The translations under genes and the position numbers were made by a program. Of a stretch of 64,000 bases of DNA, positions 52,383-61,122 are shown in pieces. Numbering within the stretch: position 1 is the stretch's first letter; every line of letters starts with the position of its first letter. Origin of the DNA: Deltaproteobacteria bacterium. GTDB taxonomy: Bacteria; Myxococcota_A; UBA796; SXON01. The DNA lies in NCBI GenBank assembly GCA_947486185.1, contig CANKTH010000006.1, positions 1-64,000 on the forward strand, read 5' to 3'. The notes under the pieces are model-generated. The model saw nothing but the letters and a program-made list of their open reading frames with translations. It was not told the DNA's origin and searched no databases.

Positions 52383-53957
52383 CTACTCTTCGTCCAATTG
52401 CAGCGACCCGTCTTTCGGCTTGCCCGCGTCGTCCGACGGCGGCGGCATCACCGCCTCCTTGACCGTGAACGGCTGACCCGACCAGGGGAGCTTGATGTTC
52501 TGATTGTAGCGAGGCGCCTGCTCCGCCGATTGGTACACGCCCACGATGTGGAAGTTCACCCGGCGGTTTAGCGCCAGGGTCTCTTCGTCGTCTCCGACAC
52601 GCACCGGCTCGACTTCGCCCATTCCACGGTAGGAGAGCCGGCTCGGGTGGGTGCCCGACAGGACGAGCTGTTGCCAGATCGACCGCGCCCGCTTGATCGA
52701 CAGGTCGTAGTTGTAGTCGAACGAGCCTTCGTCGCTGGCGTGCCCCTCGATGACGAGGTGGGCGATCTGCCCGTTCTGGGCCATCAGCGCGGCCACCGCC
52801 TCCAGCGTGGGCAACGAGGCATCGAGGATCGTCTCCGTACCCAGCGCGAACTGGATCGGGTCTCGGATGATGATCTGATCCTCGGAGATCTTGGCGAGCT
52901 CGCCTTCGGCCCACTTCGGCACCTCGGGGTCGGTCTCGGCCGGCGCTGGGCCAACGGGGAACTCGATGTCCTCGGGCTCCGACGTCGCGATCGGGAGGTT
53001 TCGTACGGGCGTGGTATCCGGCTTGAGCTCAGGGTACTTCGCAAAGGTGAAGCCACCATAGATGCGGAAGTTGGAGGAGCCTACGCCCTCCGCCACACCC
53101 TTGCCGAACCCCAGATCGACCTGGGTGCTCCGACTCGGCCAGAGTTGGGCGCCTCCAAGCACCTCGGAGCTGTTCTCGCCGCCACCCTTCCCAAAGCTGC
53201 TGAAGGTCTCCCGCGCAACATAGCCCCAGGTGAGGGCAAAACGTTCGGGCCATACCAGCGCCCGCGCGCCGAGGCCGAGATTCAGCTCATTCCCGAGCTT
53301 CAAATCCTGTTCCGCCGCCGCGTCCACCGGGCGACGAAAGGTGAACCCGAGGTCGCCAAGGAGCGAGACAGGGCCAACGTTGACCTGCGCCAATCCCACC
53401 GGCAAAAGCCGAAGGCCGCGCTCGCCGGCGTACCTGCCCGGCGTAGACGCCGGCAAGGCCAGGTCGGCGCCGAGGCCCATGCCAAGGCGTTTCGACTTGT
53501 AGATCTGGAGTTTTCCGCCGATCCGCGGATCACCCAGCGCTGGACCGTCTGCCGACAAGGTGGGCTCGGTGCTGCCGAAAGACGCCGCCGCCGGCACGAT
53601 CGCGCGCAGCTGAAGCCGATCCGAGGCCGACCACGCGATGCCCAGGTCCAGCGCCAGACGCTGCCCGACCACCGTCCCGACCTCATTGTTGTCTGTGTAG
53701 AGAATGAGCGGAGCATCCTCGAATTGAATCAGGGACCCAACCCTCCAGCTCCCCTTGGGCGCCATCATCGGGCCGTCAACACCGACCACCGCGCCGGGTG
53801 AGAGATTGGCGTGCACCATCTCTATGTCCAGCGAATAGCCTGCGGCGAATGCGCTGGTAGAGGAGGCCGCCAATGAGGTGGCGGCGAGAGTGAGCAGAGC
53901 CGTGAGACGAGGGCGACGGCTTCGCTCTGGATGAGGGGTCATACTCGGCATTCGCAT
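52383..53957 (-). CDS. OmpA-family outer-membrane protein
   Basis: 524 residues. Signal peptide (about 35 residues, ending SAFA). A predicted beta-barrel porin-like region (about 50-320, alternating strands such as LGDPRIGGKLQIYKSK, NELNLGLGARALVW) is followed by an OmpA peptidoglycan-binding domain (about 385-490) with IEGHASDEGSFDYNYDLSIKRARS, then ALNRRVNFHI. It ties the outer membrane to the cell wall. ATG 53957 is used (TAACGT seven bases upstream); ATG 53942 is also possible. The TSP3 protein is made from the same transcript. Confidence 0.88.
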   Translation of the reverse strand: MRMPSMTPHPERSRRPRLTALLTLAATSLAASSTSAFAAGYSLDIEMVHANLSPGAVVGVDGPMMAPKGSWRVGSLIQFEDAPLILYTDNNEVGTVVGQRLALDLGIAWSASDRLQLRAIVPAAASFGSTEPTLSADGPALGDPRIGGKLQIYKSKRLGMGLGADLALPASTPGRYAGERGLRLLPVGLAQVNVGPVSLLGDLGFTFRRPVDAAAEQDLKLGNELNLGLGARALVWPERFALTWGYVARETFSSFGKGGGENSSEVLGGAQLWPSRSTQVDLGFGKGVAEGVGSSNFRIYGGFTFAKYPELKPDTTPVRNLPIATSEPEDIEFPVGPAPAETDPEVPKWAEGELAKISEDQIIIRDPIQFALGTETILDASLPTLEAVAALMAQNGQIAHLVIEGHASDEGSFDYNYDLSIKRARSIWQQLVLSGTHPSRLSYRGMGEVEPVRVGDDEETLALNRRVNFHIVGVYQSAEQAPRYNQNIKLPWSGQPFTVKEAVMPPPSDDAGKPKDGSLQLDEE

Positions 53958-53964
53958 CGCGGTG

Positions 53965-53970
53965 ACGTTA
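53965..53970 (-). promoter_or_regulatory. -10-like TAACGT, 7 nt before ATG
   Basis: Minus-strand TAACGT (53970-53965) lies seven bases before ATG 53957 of the OmpA gene, in the 62-nt divergent region. AGGA lies further upstream and too far for a ribosome-binding site. Confidence 0.38.
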
Positions 53971-53987
53971 TCCTGTTTCGTTCAAGA

Positions 53988-54004
53988 CGGGGCGCACCGC
54001 CCCG
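53988..54004 (+). repeat. Perfect 7-bp stem-loop before gene at 54020
   Basis: CGGGGCG (53988-53994), CAC loop, CGCCCCG (53998-54004), placed between the divergent OmpA gene and ATG 54020. GGAG of the next gene comes right after. It may be an operator or a 5' leader hairpin. Confidence 0.4.
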
Positions 54005-54019
54005 AGCGGAGTCTACACG

Positions 54020-55054
54020 ATGTGGGTGCTGATTACGGTGGCGATGGCCGCGGAGACGGACGTTGGGTCCCTCACCACGTTGTTGCGCGATCTCTCGGAG
54101 CAGACCGGTAAGACGGTGCTGGTCGCCGGCGCCGGGGCGGACGTGGCCAAGGCGGCTGAGAAAGTGGCGGCGGACAACACCGATCTTGCGCTCAAAGTGC
54201 TGTCCGTCCCGACCCTGGGGGACGTCGACGCGGAAATGGCGCGCGTGCTCAGCGCGTCGGGTTTGACCTGCGGCGTCCGGGTCGCAGTCGACGACACGGA
54301 CGGGAGCTGGGCGCTCTCGACCCATGGCGACTGCGATGAGGCCTCCGAGGCCCCGGAAGCGGCCAAGTCCGCGGCCGGCGCCCTGTCCGCGGAGCAGAAG
54401 GTCAAGTTGGTCGCCGATTATAATGCATCCGCTCTCGAGCGGCGCCGGCCCGAAGAGCGGGTCTCGGGCAACCCGATGATCACCGGCTCCTCGCCCAACC
54501 TCCTGCCCTGGCAGGTGTGGGACGGCGGGGGCACGGCGCTCAGCACCACAGCGTTCGCTGAGGCGATCGGCGATCAGGCTACGCTGGACGAGCTGGAGGC
54601 CGACGCGCGCGCGGCGCGTAAACGGCGGACGACCTTGAGCATCGTCGGGCCGGTGGCGATCGCCGGTGGCGCTCTCCTCGCTCTGGGTGTTCAACCCTTC
54701 GATCTCGCCACGAGCCCTGTTGGCAGCTCCGCGCACAAGGGCCAGGCCTTCACGCAGGACCTGCTGACGCTTGGCGCCTCTGCCCTCATCGCAGGAGGCG
54801 CGGGGTCGCTGACCCTCGGACTCGTGCAGGTCCCGCTCGCCAAACAGAGGGCCGCGAAGGTTCATAAGTACTATTCCTCCTCCGAAGCTGACAAGCGCAT
54901 CGAGACCTTCAACGGCGACACGCTGTTCAAGCTCGGTCTCCGGAGCGCGGATCTCCGTGCCCCGGCCCCAGCCGCGGAGCCCGCCACGGATGAGACCGCT
55001 GCCGACACGGCTCCGGCCGCCCCGGCGGAGCCAACCACAGCGCCGGTACCCTGA
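54020..55054 (+). CDS. Exported or membrane-associated protein of unknown function
   Basis: 344 residues. A short uncharged signal-like start (MWVLITVAMAAETD), an alpha/beta N-terminal part (10-110), a charged middle, two hydrophobic segments (about 210-230, 245-275; TTLSIVGPVAIAGGALLALG and ALIAGGAGSLTLGL) and an Ala/Pro-rich tail. GGAG is eight bases before the ATG. It is divergent from the OmpA operon. No family recognised; the two helices suggest an inner-membrane anchor. Confidence 0.6.
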   Translation: MWVLITVAMAAETDVGSLTTLLRDLSEQTGKTVLVAGAGADVAKAAEKVAADNTDLALKVLSVPTLGDVDAEMARVLSASGLTCGVRVAVDDTDGSWALSTHGDCDEASEAPEAAKSAAGALSAEQKVKLVADYNASALERRRPEERVSGNPMITGSSPNLLPWQVWDGGGTALSTTAFAEAIGDQATLDELEADARAARKRRTTLSIVGPVAIAGGALLALGVQPFDLATSPVGSSAHKGQAFTQDLLTLGASALIAGGAGSLTLGLVQVPLAKQRAAKVHKYYSSSEADKRIETFNGDTLFKLGLRSADLRAPAPAAEPATDETAADTAPAAPAEPTTAPVP

Positions 55055-55116
55055 TCAGGCGCCCAGCTGCAGCACCGCGCATGATCATAGGACTCGGCGA
55101 CCGCCCGCGCCGGAGC

Positions 55117-55122
55117 TAACTT
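55117..55122 (+). promoter_or_regulatory. -10-like TAACTT, 6 nt before ATG
   Basis: TAACTT, six bases, ATG 55129. The TAA is also an in-frame stop twelve bases upstream, so translation cannot start earlier. No Shine-Dalgarno. Confidence 0.45.
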
Positions 55123-55128
55123 AGGCTC

Positions 55129-56427
55129 ATGCTGCTGTTCATGCTCGCGTGCTCTGGCAACGCCGTGCCCACCTTGACGGGCTCGGTTCCGAAGTTTTAT
55201 GGTCCCGCGCCCAAAAACGTGCTTTGGGTCTCGATGGACACCATCCGACTCTCAGAGATGGGTCGGTACGGGGGGAGCGAGCCGCTGACGCCCTTCCTCG
55301 ACTCCCTGATGCGTGACGGCCTCGCGCTCGATCACCATGTTTCATGTTCAAACTGGACTTTTCCCTCGGTCGCATGCGCAGCCCAGGGCCAGTGGATGGT
55401 GGACATGGACTGGGTGCCGCGGATCGACAGCTACCGGCTGCCCGCGCCGGACGTCCCCTCCCTCGCGAGCGAGCTGTCCGCAGCCGGCTACGCCACGATC
55501 CTGCTCACCTCCAACTCCTGGCTCTCGGGAGAGTGGAACACCGACTACGGCTTCGACTACAGCGAGCGCCCCGACAGCACCTACACCGAAGACATCTTCG
55601 CGTACGGGGAGGAGAAGATCAGCGATGCGCAAAAGAACGGAGCCGAGAACTGGTTCCTGCACATCCACATCAAAGAAGCTCACGCCGCCTACAAGCCGCC
55701 CGAGGAGTACCTCGCCGGCCTCGATGCCCTGCCCTCGATCTCCTACAACCTCGAGAGCTCCGACGAACATTATGACGCGGCCGATGACTGGGAGACCCTG
55801 AGCGCGGAACAGCAGGACGTCCTGCTCCAGCACCTCTGGCTCCGGTATCGGGGCGAGCTGCGCTTCATGGATGACCAGCTCCGCGAGGCCTTCGAAGACT
55901 TCGACCGTAAGGGCCTGCTCGACGACACGCTGGTGGTCTTCTGGAGCGATCACGGCGAACAATTCTACGAGCACGGCTACCAGACGCACGCCTACGTGCT
56001 CTACCGCGAAGAGAACGAGGCGGTCGGCTTCTTCTGGTCCAAGAACATGCGGCCGCTGGCGTGGAACGGCCCGACCGGGCACCCCGATCTTGCGCCGACC
56101 ACCTTGGCGATCCTCGGAAAACCCATCCCCGAGTCGTTCACCGGACTGCCGGTCGGCACCGCTCCCGACGACCGGATCATGCCGCTGATGGCGGTCGCGC
56201 GTGTGGGGCCGATCAACGCGATGTACCAGAACAATCTCAAGATGATGTACTCCTGGGGCGCTGGCCGAAAGTACCTCTACGACCTCGACGCCGACCCCGC
56301 GGAGCTCACCGACATCTACGATCCGACGGACCCCAACGTCATCGCGCTCTGGGACGAGCTCACGCCGATCCTGGAGCGGATGGACCCGCTGGTGGAGTAC
56401 TACAGCCCCGCGAACGTCGGTCCTTGA
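55129..56427 (+). CDS. Sulfatase/phosphatase-superfamily lipoprotein with Thr nucleophile
   Basis: 432 residues. The lipobox MLAC gives Cys8, so the signal is only seven residues before the Cys. Alkaline-phosphatase-superfamily fold: NVLWVSMDTIR with the metal Asp D37, SNWTFPS placing T77 where sulfatases have the Cys/Ser that becomes formylglycine, and FWSDHGEQF with D274/H275. A Thr nucleophile is typical of LtaS/MdoB-type phosphotransferases, so the enzyme probably moves phospho-groups (e.g. phosphoglycerol or phosphoethanolamine) rather than cleaving sulfate. It is followed seven nt later by the vWA lipoprotein. Confidence 0.75.
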   Translation: MLLFMLACSGNAVPTLTGSVPKFYGPAPKNVLWVSMDTIRLSEMGRYGGSEPLTPFLDSLMRDGLALDHHVSCSNWTFPSVACAAQGQWMVDMDWVPRIDSYRLPAPDVPSLASELSAAGYATILLTSNSWLSGEWNTDYGFDYSERPDSTYTEDIFAYGEEKISDAQKNGAENWFLHIHIKEAHAAYKPPEEYLAGLDALPSISYNLESSDEHYDAADDWETLSAEQQDVLLQHLWLRYRGELRFMDDQLREAFEDFDRKGLLDDTLVVFWSDHGEQFYEHGYQTHAYVLYREENEAVGFFWSKNMRPLAWNGPTGHPDLAPTTLAILGKPIPESFTGLPVGTAPDDRIMPLMAVARVGPINAMYQNNLKMMYSWGAGRKYLYDLDADPAELTDIYDPTDPNVIALWDELTPILERMDPLVEYYSPANVGP

Positions 56428-56433
56428 GGCGCG

Positions 56434-57972
56434 GTGGCCCTCTTCGTCTTGCTGATGACCGGATGCAGCCCCGACTACGTGCTGCAGAAGGGCGCGACGC
56501 CGGAGCTCAGCGGGCCTGAGATCCAGGTCGAGCCTCTGGCCGTCGACTTCGGGGCGATCGCGGTGGGCCAGCTCGGCGCGTCGCGCGTGGAGATCCTGAA
56601 CACCGGGGACGCCAACCTGGAGATTTCTTCCTTGGAGCTGGATCCGGACTCAGGCTTCACGCTGACCGCCGCGCCGGGCCTCATCGCGCCGGGGGCCACC
56701 TTGGAGGTCCTGCTGAGCTTCCAACCCGGGGCGCGCCGGTCCAACGACCTGCTACGTATCTCCAGTAACGACGCCGATGAGCCGCTGGTCGAGGTCGCGG
56801 TGACCGGGATCGGCTTGTTCCCGGTGCTGGCGATCGACCCGAACCCCTATCACGTCGGGTCGTTACAGCCGGGCTGCGACGACGTCGGCGTCGCGACCCT
56901 GAAGAACATCGGCGGCGCGGACCTGGTGGTCGACAACCCGGTGCTGATCGGCGACGGCTTCGAGCTCGTGGCCAGCCCTACCTTTCCCCTGACCCTGCCG
57001 CCATCCCAGACCGCGACGTTGAGCCTGCGCTTCGGCCCCGAAGAAGAAAGCGCTTACTCCGCCGAGCTCTGGCTGACCTCCAACGACCCGGCCGGCGTCA
57101 CGACGCTGAGCCTGCTCGGCGAGGGGGAGGCCCCGCCCGCCGAGGTGGAGGAGACCTTCCGGCAACCGGATGGCCCGTGGGACCAGGTCGATCTCATCTT
57201 CTATGTCGATCAGTCGAGCTCGATGCTCGATGACGAGTCGTTGATGCGTTCGAACTTCGACGTCTTGATGTCCAACTTGGATTTTTTCGTGGCCGACTAT
57301 CAGGTCGCGGTAGCCACTGACGACAACGGCTGCGCCAACAACGGCTTCATCACGCCCGAGACCGACGACCCGGTAGGGGAGTTCGGCGAGGCCCTCGCCG
57401 GCCCCTCCGGCTACTTCACCGAAGCCGGCTTCGCGGTGCTGGCCAACGCGCTGCGCGCCTCGGGGAGTCGAGGATGTAACACCGGATTGGTGCGTCCGGA
57501 CGCCAAAACTATGGGCGTCCTGGTGTCCGACGAAGAGGAGCAGTCGGACGACGGCGTGGACACCTGGATGGACACGATGATCATGCTGGCCCCCAACCTC
57601 ACCGTGAGCGCGGTGGCGGGGCCCACCTCGGGCTGCAGCACGGCGGACGCGGGAAAACGTTATATGGAGGCTGTGAACTACACCGGCGGCATCTTCCTGT
57701 CCATCTGTGAGAGGGACTGGAGTCGCTACTTCCAGGCGCTCGGCGAGCTGTCCACCGCCGCTCCGACCGACCGCTTCCCGCTCTCATGGGTGCCGGACCC
57801 CGACACCCTCGAGGTCACGGTCACCCCCCTCCGCGGTGACGCCGAGGCGCAGGGCTCGGATCGGTGGACCTGGGAAGAGTCCACGAACGAAGTGGTATTT
57901 GGGACCGAGTTCATGCCTCCTCCACGCGCGGAGATCCTCATCGAGTACCGGCCAGCGGCCAGCTGCGGCTGA
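56434..57972 (+). CDS. Lipoprotein with ASH/HYDIN-like repeats and a vWA domain
   Basis: 512 residues from GTG 56434. Short signal and lipobox LMTGC (Cys11). Two immunoglobulin-like choice-of-anchor-D/ASH domains follow (VDFGAIAVGQLGASRVEILNTGDANLEIS; VGSLQPGCDDVGVATLKNIG), then a von Willebrand A domain (about 245-440) whose MIDAS is intact: DQSSSM (DxSxS) with later Thr and Asp, as LVSDEEEQSDDG. Such modules bind surface or matrix proteins through a divalent cation. The C-terminal 90 residues form a beta sandwich. It starts seven nt after the sulfatase-like gene, so they are co-transcribed. Confidence 0.82.
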   Translation: MALFVLLMTGCSPDYVLQKGATPELSGPEIQVEPLAVDFGAIAVGQLGASRVEILNTGDANLEISSLELDPDSGFTLTAAPGLIAPGATLEVLLSFQPGARRSNDLLRISSNDADEPLVEVAVTGIGLFPVLAIDPNPYHVGSLQPGCDDVGVATLKNIGGADLVVDNPVLIGDGFELVASPTFPLTLPPSQTATLSLRFGPEEESAYSAELWLTSNDPAGVTTLSLLGEGEAPPAEVEETFRQPDGPWDQVDLIFYVDQSSSMLDDESLMRSNFDVLMSNLDFFVADYQVAVATDDNGCANNGFITPETDDPVGEFGEALAGPSGYFTEAGFAVLANALRASGSRGCNTGLVRPDAKTMGVLVSDEEEQSDDGVDTWMDTMIMLAPNLTVSAVAGPTSGCSTADAGKRYMEAVNYTGGIFLSICERDWSRYFQALGELSTAAPTDRFPLSWVPDPDTLEVTVTPLRGDAEAQGSDRWTWEESTNEVVFGTEFMPPPRAEILIEYRPAASCG

Positions 57973-58032
57973 ACGCGCGGACCCAAGCCCGTCCCTGTCG
58001 ATATCGGACATACAAGGAATCAGGACCACGTC

Positions 58033-59580
58033 ATGAACTCGGAGAACGCGCCGGTCGCACCCCCCGTCGTGCGACGGCTGGAGCTGATGTCGGCATTCGC
58101 CGTCGCAGGGCTGTGTCTCTGCGTCACCTACCTCGTACCTGGACTTTCGCCCTACCAACCCTGGCGGCCGGGAGAGCCCGTCCCTGTCCTCGCGGCCCTC
58201 CTTCCCCGCGAAGCCCCTCGCATCATCGAGGATGATCGTGGCGAGCTGATCGAGGCCCCCGAGGAGGCGCCGCCGCCACCCCCACCCGCCGCCCTCCCAT
58301 CCGACGTCGCGCTCGCCGGCGTAGGCGCTTTGCCGGCGCGGGAACCGGGTGTGCCCACCGCGCTGGAGGATCCCGATCACCGCGGGATGGACCACTATTA
58401 TCGCGCGCTCGCCGGGCTCGGGCGCAGCACCCGCATCGTCCGCGCGCTCCATTACGGCGACTCGACAATCGCGGCGGACGGCATCACAAGCACGGTGCGT
58501 ACGCGGGTTCAGGCGCGCTTCGGGAACGGCGGCCCGGGCTTCTTGCCGGCCGGGATGGACCCCCGTTGGAACATGCGCTCGGACCTGAGCCTCTCACGCC
58601 AGGGCGGGTGGAGCACCCACTCGCTGCTCAATGGTGGAAATAACGGACGTTTTGGCCTGGGCGGCATCGCCAGCACCGCCAGTTCTGGCGGTTATCTGGT
58701 CATCCGGCCGAAGATGGACACCCCCACGGCCGCCGTCCCCTGGGCCCGCGCCGAGCTGTGGTACCGCGGTGAAGGCGGCGGCCGGGTCTGGGCCAGCGCC
58801 GACGACCAGCCGGCGGGGGAAGCCGGCGCGAACGGCGCGGGGGACACCAAGCTCATCAAGGAGCTCCCTACCGGGTTTTCGAAGTTTGCTTTCGGGTCCA
58901 CCGGCGCACCCGTGCTCTTCTACGGCGCGGTCTTGGAGAGCCACGGGCCCGGTGTGACCTGGGAGTCGCTCGGCGTCGTCGGCGTCGGGGCCAAGTCCTT
59001 CACCTACGCCAACAAGCGGCATCTGAACGACCAGAGCGCTTCCCGAAACCCCGATCTCGTGGTGGTGATGCTCGGCGGCAACGACGCCGGCTACCCCGTG
59101 CTCATGACCGGGGACGGCATGGGATACCTGCCTTATTTCCAGACGGCGATCCGTGCGGTGCGCTCCGGCGCCCCCAACTCGAGCTGCCTGATCGTGAGCC
59201 CGCTGGACCAGGGCACGCGGGACGTCACGACCACCACCGCGGAGGACGGCACGGTGACCGAGAGCCGCGGGCCGGCGCGCTCGAAGCCCTCGATGAAAAG
59301 GCTGGTTGATGTACAACGTTACGCCGCCACCACCGAAGGATGTGCGTTCTGGGACGCGCGGGCCGCGATGGGCGGTGAGGGCGCGATCATGAGGTGGGGC
59401 GCGCGCCGGCCGCCGCTCGCGTGGGCCGACCTGCTTCATCTCTCAGGGGCGGGGCTCGACATCGTGGGCCAGATGCTCGCTGACGCGATCGAGTCCGGCT
59501 ACGACCACTGGCAGGCATCGGGCGGCCTCAAACGTGGGCTTCCGAAGCCCCCGGGCCCGCCCGTGACGCCGACGCCCTGA
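58033..59580 (+). CDS. Membrane-anchored SGNH/GDSL hydrolase
   Basis: 515 residues. One N-terminal membrane helix (about 18-37), a Pro-rich linker (75-90), then an SGNH domain: block I HYGDSTIAAD with nucleophile S144, block III VVMLGGNDAG, block V DLLHLSG with D466 and H469. The middle inserts a beta domain (about 200-280) as in peptidoglycan or polysaccharide O-acetyl-transferases of the OatA/PatB/AlgX kind. Such enzymes transfer or remove acetyl groups on wall or exopolysaccharide, often with an MBOAT partner like the one at 6957-8366. AAGGA is upstream but too far for a strong start. Confidence 0.8.
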   Translation: MNSENAPVAPPVVRRLELMSAFAVAGLCLCVTYLVPGLSPYQPWRPGEPVPVLAALLPREAPRIIEDDRGELIEAPEEAPPPPPPAALPSDVALAGVGALPAREPGVPTALEDPDHRGMDHYYRALAGLGRSTRIVRALHYGDSTIAADGITSTVRTRVQARFGNGGPGFLPAGMDPRWNMRSDLSLSRQGGWSTHSLLNGGNNGRFGLGGIASTASSGGYLVIRPKMDTPTAAVPWARAELWYRGEGGGRVWASADDQPAGEAGANGAGDTKLIKELPTGFSKFAFGSTGAPVLFYGAVLESHGPGVTWESLGVVGVGAKSFTYANKRHLNDQSASRNPDLVVVMLGGNDAGYPVLMTGDGMGYLPYFQTAIRAVRSGAPNSSCLIVSPLDQGTRDVTTTTAEDGTVTESRGPARSKPSMKRLVDVQRYAATTEGCAFWDARAAMGGEGAIMRWGARRPPLAWADLLHLSGAGLDIVGQMLADAIESGYDHWQASGGLKRGLPKPPGPPVTPTP

Positions 59581-59595
59581 CCGGGCCCCGAGCGC

Positions 59596-61122
59596 TCAGC
59601 CGGGCGCGGTGGGAACACGCTCAAGGCTGAGGCGAGGAGGCAGGAGCCCAGATAGTGCGTCCAGCGCGGCGGAGACCTCGGGTACGTGTTGGGGAGACGT
59701 GGCGTAGAACCAGATAGTCTCGGACGCTGACGTGATTCGTGGGCCCGATAGGCTCAACGAGGCGAGCCTGACCCAGTCCGAGGGCAGGCTCGGGGCGATG
59801 TGCTCATAAATCACCGCGGCCCGGGCATCCTTCTTCTCGGCGAGCTCATCCATCCACTCCGGCCCTGCCCACGCGCCGCGATGCGCCAGGGCCTCAAGCG
59901 AACCAAGCCCAACAAGGTCAAGGATATAATAGTCGTTTTTCCACGCCGCGTACCCGATGTCGTTCACCGCTACGCCGCCCTTGAGCGCCTCGCTGCTGAA
60001 CACATGGATCTGGCGTTGTTGCTCAAAGATGTTGAGGGCCGCGAGCGGCGTGCTGAACATCGCCCACAGCTGCGGGCTGTGGAGCAGGAGGACGATCAAC
60101 CCCGCCAGGCGCAGCGCCCGTGGCTCGTCCCGGGCGAGACGCCACACGCGCGGCAGCTCGGCACGCAGAAGGGCGAGGCCCACCACGAGGAGGGTGGCCC
60201 AGATGTAGGCGGTGTACCGGGTATACCAGCCGGAGTGTCCCGCAACGAGGTGCCCGAGGGCCGCGGCCAGGCCAAACCCGGCGAGGTCACGCTCCCACCC
60301 TCGGCGGCGCCAGGCCAACACGGCCAGCGCGGGTACCGCCAGCAGGACCAGCACCCCCTGGAGATCCAGCGTGTGGAGCGCGACGTTGTGGGCCAGGGTC
60401 CCGAGCCGGCCCCCACTCCCGACCACCGCCGACTTGACCAGGATCGAGCTAGGGAGATAGCCGAGGCCCAAACGAAACAGCGACAGCGCGGATGCGGCGA
60501 TCCCGAGGGTCACGCCGAAGACCACCCCCAGCGCGCCGAGTCGCGCGCGGGGCAGGCGCAGACCGAGCAACGCCAACGCCGGCACGGTCAACCCGAGGTG
60601 CTCGTATCGCACCAGCGGCCCGAAGCAGAGACCGAGCCACAACCACCATGGCACCTGTCTTTCTTCCAGGGCCTGCCACAATCCCAGCGTCGTCAGCACA
60701 GCGAGAAAGAGCTGGAGGCTGTGCTCCATGCCCATCAGCGGGAGGGCGCAGATGTTGAATGAAATCAGGAGGAAGGCGCCCAGCCAGGACGGCGCTCCTT
60801 CGCCCACCCGCGCCTGGAGCGGCCCGATCAAGCCCACCAGCCCGACGCCCGCGGCGAGGTTGAGGATCAGGGGCCACCAGAGCTCAAGGGGGCCTCCCAT
60901 CAGGGGAGCGAGGAGATAGGGCCAGAGGATGGACGAGGAAGGCGCTGAAAACTCGCCCGGGTTGATCCCGTGGTGCCCCTCCCGAAGCCCCTCAGCGAGC
61001 GCGAGGTGGATGTACGCGTCGTCGAGGCTGTAGGTCACGCTGCCGGTGAGCGCGACCACGAGGAGCACCTGTAGTGCCAGGATCATCAACCACAGCCCCA
61101 ACACGGCGCGAGGCGGGCTCAT
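59596..61122 (-). CDS. GT-C-fold membrane glycosyltransferase-like protein
   Basis: 508 residues, about eleven hydrophobic segments. The first outside loop has SVTYSLDDAYIHLALAEGL, the Asp pair and downstream basic residue pattern of GT-C enzymes that use polyprenyl-phosphate sugars (ArnT/PMT type). Later loops carry SAPSSSILWPYLLAP and GYAAWKNDYYILDLVGLGS, the latter typical of bacterial DUF-type GT-C proteins. It may attach sugars to surface polymers or proteins. The ATG overlaps the upstream SCO stop (ATGA), so it is the last gene of the five-gene mnmE operon. Substrate unknown. Confidence 0.72.
   Translation of the reverse strand: MSPPRAVLGLWLMILALQVLLVVALTGSVTYSLDDAYIHLALAEGLREGHHGINPGEFSAPSSSILWPYLLAPLMGGPLELWWPLILNLAAGVGLVGLIGPLQARVGEGAPSWLGAFLLISFNICALPLMGMEHSLQLFLAVLTTLGLWQALEERQVPWWLWLGLCFGPLVRYEHLGLTVPALALLGLRLPRARLGALGVVFGVTLGIAASALSLFRLGLGYLPSSILVKSAVVGSGGRLGTLAHNVALHTLDLQGVLVLLAVPALAVLAWRRRGWERDLAGFGLAAALGHLVAGHSGWYTRYTAYIWATLLVVGLALLRAELPRVWRLARDEPRALRLAGLIVLLLHSPQLWAMFSTPLAALNIFEQQRQIHVFSSEALKGGVAVNDIGYAAWKNDYYILDLVGLGSLEALAHRGAWAGPEWMDELAEKKDARAAVIYEHIAPSLPSDWVRLASLSLSGPRITSASETIWFYATSPQHVPEVSAALDALSGLLPPRLSLERVPTAPG

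Noticed and set aside
55129..56427. Classical formylglycine-dependent sulfatase
   Set aside because: No C/S-x-P-x-R motif; Thr at the nucleophile place instead.
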